Below the pieces are notes generated by a model. It made no database searches. It was given only the letters and a program-made list of their open reading frames with translations, and was not told where the DNA came from. A stretch of 64,000 nt of DNA. Source: Candidatus Gastranaerophilales bacterium. GTDB taxonomy: Bacteria; Cyanobacteriota; Vampirovibrionia; Gastranaerophilales; Gastranaerophilaceae. A program made the position numbers and the translations under genes. The stretch lies in assembly GCA_944325735.1 (NCBI GenBank), contig CALVBI010000002.1, positions 248,001-312,000 on the forward strand, written 5' to 3'. The first letter of the stretch is position 1. Each line of letters opens with the position of its first letter. Positions 62,824-64,000 of this stretch are shown here, piece after piece.

Positions 62824-63012
62824 GTTTGTTTTTCCTTTCTACTTGGGTTTCGTTTTTTCATTACAGCTTACGGGATTGCTTGTGCCGCCTTTTGACGGTT
62901 TTGATCAGTTTTGAAACATATCTTTTTGCAAGCTTTGATTTGTTTAATGCACTCGGGTAAATTTACTCCGTTTTATATGTTTCAGAATGACTTGTCCCTC
63001 GCATCTGTTTTG
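62824..63012 (-). promoter_or_regulatory. Long untranslated leader of rplU
   Basis: Read on the minus strand from 63012 it starts with CAAAACAGATGCGAGGG and continues to ACCCGAGTGCATTA followed by ACAAATCAAAGC; GGG and TGC can pair with CCC and GCA. These blocks match the element before rpmA. The leader is rich in short inverted segments and holds no credible ORF. A ribosomal-protein autoregulatory leader is a reasonable guess. Confidence 0.55.
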
Positions 63013-63067
63013 CTTTAAAAGCTTTTGAAAAATTATTAACGAGTTACCGCATACTAATACATCAATA

Positions 63068-63096
63068 TTATCACTTGCTCAATGCCTCTTGTCAAG
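63068..63096 (-). promoter_or_regulatory. Promoter of rplU-rpmA
   Basis: On the minus strand TTGACA (63096-63091) and GATAAT (63073-63068) are 17 bases apart, with TG just before the -10. The expected start is near 63061. Confidence 0.7.
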
Positions 63097-63175
63097 CACT
63101 ATTAACATTTATTAACTTTGTGTTTTTAGTGTTTTGTTTGGGTTAAAATTATTTAAGAGGGAGAATTTTTTGAAA

Positions 63176-64000
63176 ATGAAATTTACTGTTGAAGAATTAA
63201 GAGCAGCTACTGGTGCTCAGGTAAAAGGGAATTTAGACGGCGAATATGAAATTTCTACTGACACTAGAACAATAAAAGCCGGAGATATATATTTACCTTT
63301 AAAAGGCGCAAGTTTTGATGGTGAAAATTTTTGTGATAAGGCCATAGAGGCTGGTGCTGCAGGTTGTTTTTGTACAAAAAATGATTGCCCTTCTGATTTT
63401 TCAATGAAAGTTTCAGATACTCTTACTGGATATTTGAATATTGCAAATTATGCACGTAAAAAATATAATCCTATTGTAATAGGTATTACAGGCAGTTCGG
63501 GTAAAACTACAACTAAAGAAATGGTGTATTCGGTTGTTGCTGAAAAATTCAGAACGCATAAAACTTATTCAAATCATAATAATGAAATAGGCTTTTGCCA
63601 GACAGTTCTTTCAATGCCTGAGGATACTCAAGTTTTAATTATTGAAATGGGAATGAGAGGTCTTGGAGAAATTGAATTGATTACAAAATATGCTGAACCT
63701 GATTATGCGGTAATTACCAATGCAGGTTCTGCTCATATTGGTCGTTTAGGTAGTCTTGATAATATTGCGAAAGCTAAATGTGAGATTACTAAGTTCTTGA
63801 AGAAGGCTCTTGTTGCAAATAATAATGATCGAATTAAAAAATTTGCAAATTTTTCTGGAGAAAAAGTCTTCTATTCAATTAATGATGTGAAAATTTTAGA
63901 AAAAAGAAGTGGTTATTCAAAATTTGTATATAAAGATAAAGAATATGAGCTAAATGTTGAGGGTGATTATAATATCGAAAATTCTCTATCAGCGATTGAA
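63176..64000 (+). CDS. murF: UDP-N-acetylmuramoyl-tripeptide--D-Ala-D-Ala ligase, 5' part
   Basis: The frame is open to the window end (275 codons). The N-terminal domain has STDTRTIKAGDIYLPLKGASFDG, and the Mur ligase ATP loop is GITGSSGKTTTKEM followed by the YSNHNNEIGF and IIEMGMRGLGEI segments typical of MurF. It adds D-Ala-D-Ala to the peptidoglycan precursor in the cytoplasm. ATG at 63176 is 12 bases from GGAG; a TTG at 63170 in the same frame has better spacing and could be the true start. Confidence 0.93.
   Translation, partial: MKFTVEELRAATGAQVKGNLDGEYEISTDTRTIKAGDIYLPLKGASFDGENFCDKAIEAGAAGCFCTKNDCPSDFSMKVSDTLTGYLNIANYARKKYNPIVIGITGSSGKTTTKEMVYSVVAEKFRTHKTYSNHNNEIGFCQTVLSMPEDTQVLIIEMGMRGLGEIELITKYAEPDYAVITNAGSAHIGRLGSLDNIAKAKCEITKFLKKALVANNNDRIKKFANFSGEKVFYSINDVKILEKRSGYSKFVYKDKEYELNVEGDYNIENSLSAIE

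Noticed and set aside
62730-62960. Open frame on the plus strand opposite rplU and its leader
   Set aside because: It covers a ribosomal protein gene in reverse and has low-complexity Phe/Leu composition typical of an antisense shadow.

Overview
The window looks like a chromosome segment of an AT-rich, Gram-negative, non-photosynthetic relative of Cyanobacteria, most likely Vampirovibrionia/Gastranaerophilales from a gut setting. G+C is low, roughly 30 percent by eye. Lipopolysaccharide genes (heptose kinase rfaE1, lpxI, lpxB, waaA, an OstA/LptD-like protein, a WecG/TagA transferase and an O-antigen-ligase-like protein) sit beside a MEP-pathway gene (ispG), clpC, a DUF4330 protein and many orphan prepilin-like genes starting with an FTLAEV-type cleavage motif. 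The lineage call rests on recalled family distributions, not on a database search. No prophage, insertion sequence, CRISPR array or rRNA operon was seen.

Layout. 1-4.1 kb: end of a lineage-type membrane protein, a kinase/NarL-type regulator pair, rmuC, pyrF. 4.1-11.8 kb: comEC, a YngK-like glycosidase, small secreted and TPR proteins, ispG, a phosphoesterase, an unknown protein. 11.9-17.5 kb: rfaE1, DUF4330, an O-antigen-ligase-like gene, a prepilin gene, a DegT aminotransferase and two small unknown genes. 17.5-21.7 kb: a candidate small RNA, rsmG and an ATPase-TPR protein. 21.7-30.6 kb: an envelope cluster (M23 peptidase, LptA/LptD-like, aldolase, lpxI, lpxB), then a membrane protein and dgt. 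30.6-38.9 kb: a Cys-rich repeat pilin-like protein, WecG, an unpaired transketolase N-terminal half, two members of the lineage membrane family and a Trp-type attenuator. 39-48.6 kb: prepilin genes, tRNA-Leu and tRNA-Glu, waaA, folK, a flavoprotein, and a candidate structured RNA. 48.7-64 kb: clpC, a GspF/PilC protein, pth, tRNA-Lys, glyS, two more prepilin genes, rplU, rpmA and the start of murF.

The strongest unusual signal is a set of four G10/C10 homopolymers (15591, 48548, 54168, 61084). Each lies between a Shine-Dalgarno-supported ATG and the body of a prepilin-like gene. At all four loci the tract length of 10 leaves the ATG one nucleotide out of frame with the pilin, and 11 (or 8) would join them. 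This fits phase-variable, or slippage-programmed, expression of a dispersed minor-pilin repertoire. ComEC and GspF/PilC in the same window supply plausible machinery.

The second strong signal is a short leader peptide with adjacent Trp codons (35979-36053), followed by mutually exclusive hairpins and an intrinsic terminator. The architecture matches trp-operon attenuation, but the downstream gene encodes a Trp-free membrane protein of unknown function. Further points are two related leader elements upstream of rplU and rpmA, two candidate small RNAs, and a paired palindromic repeat translated inside one prepilin leader.
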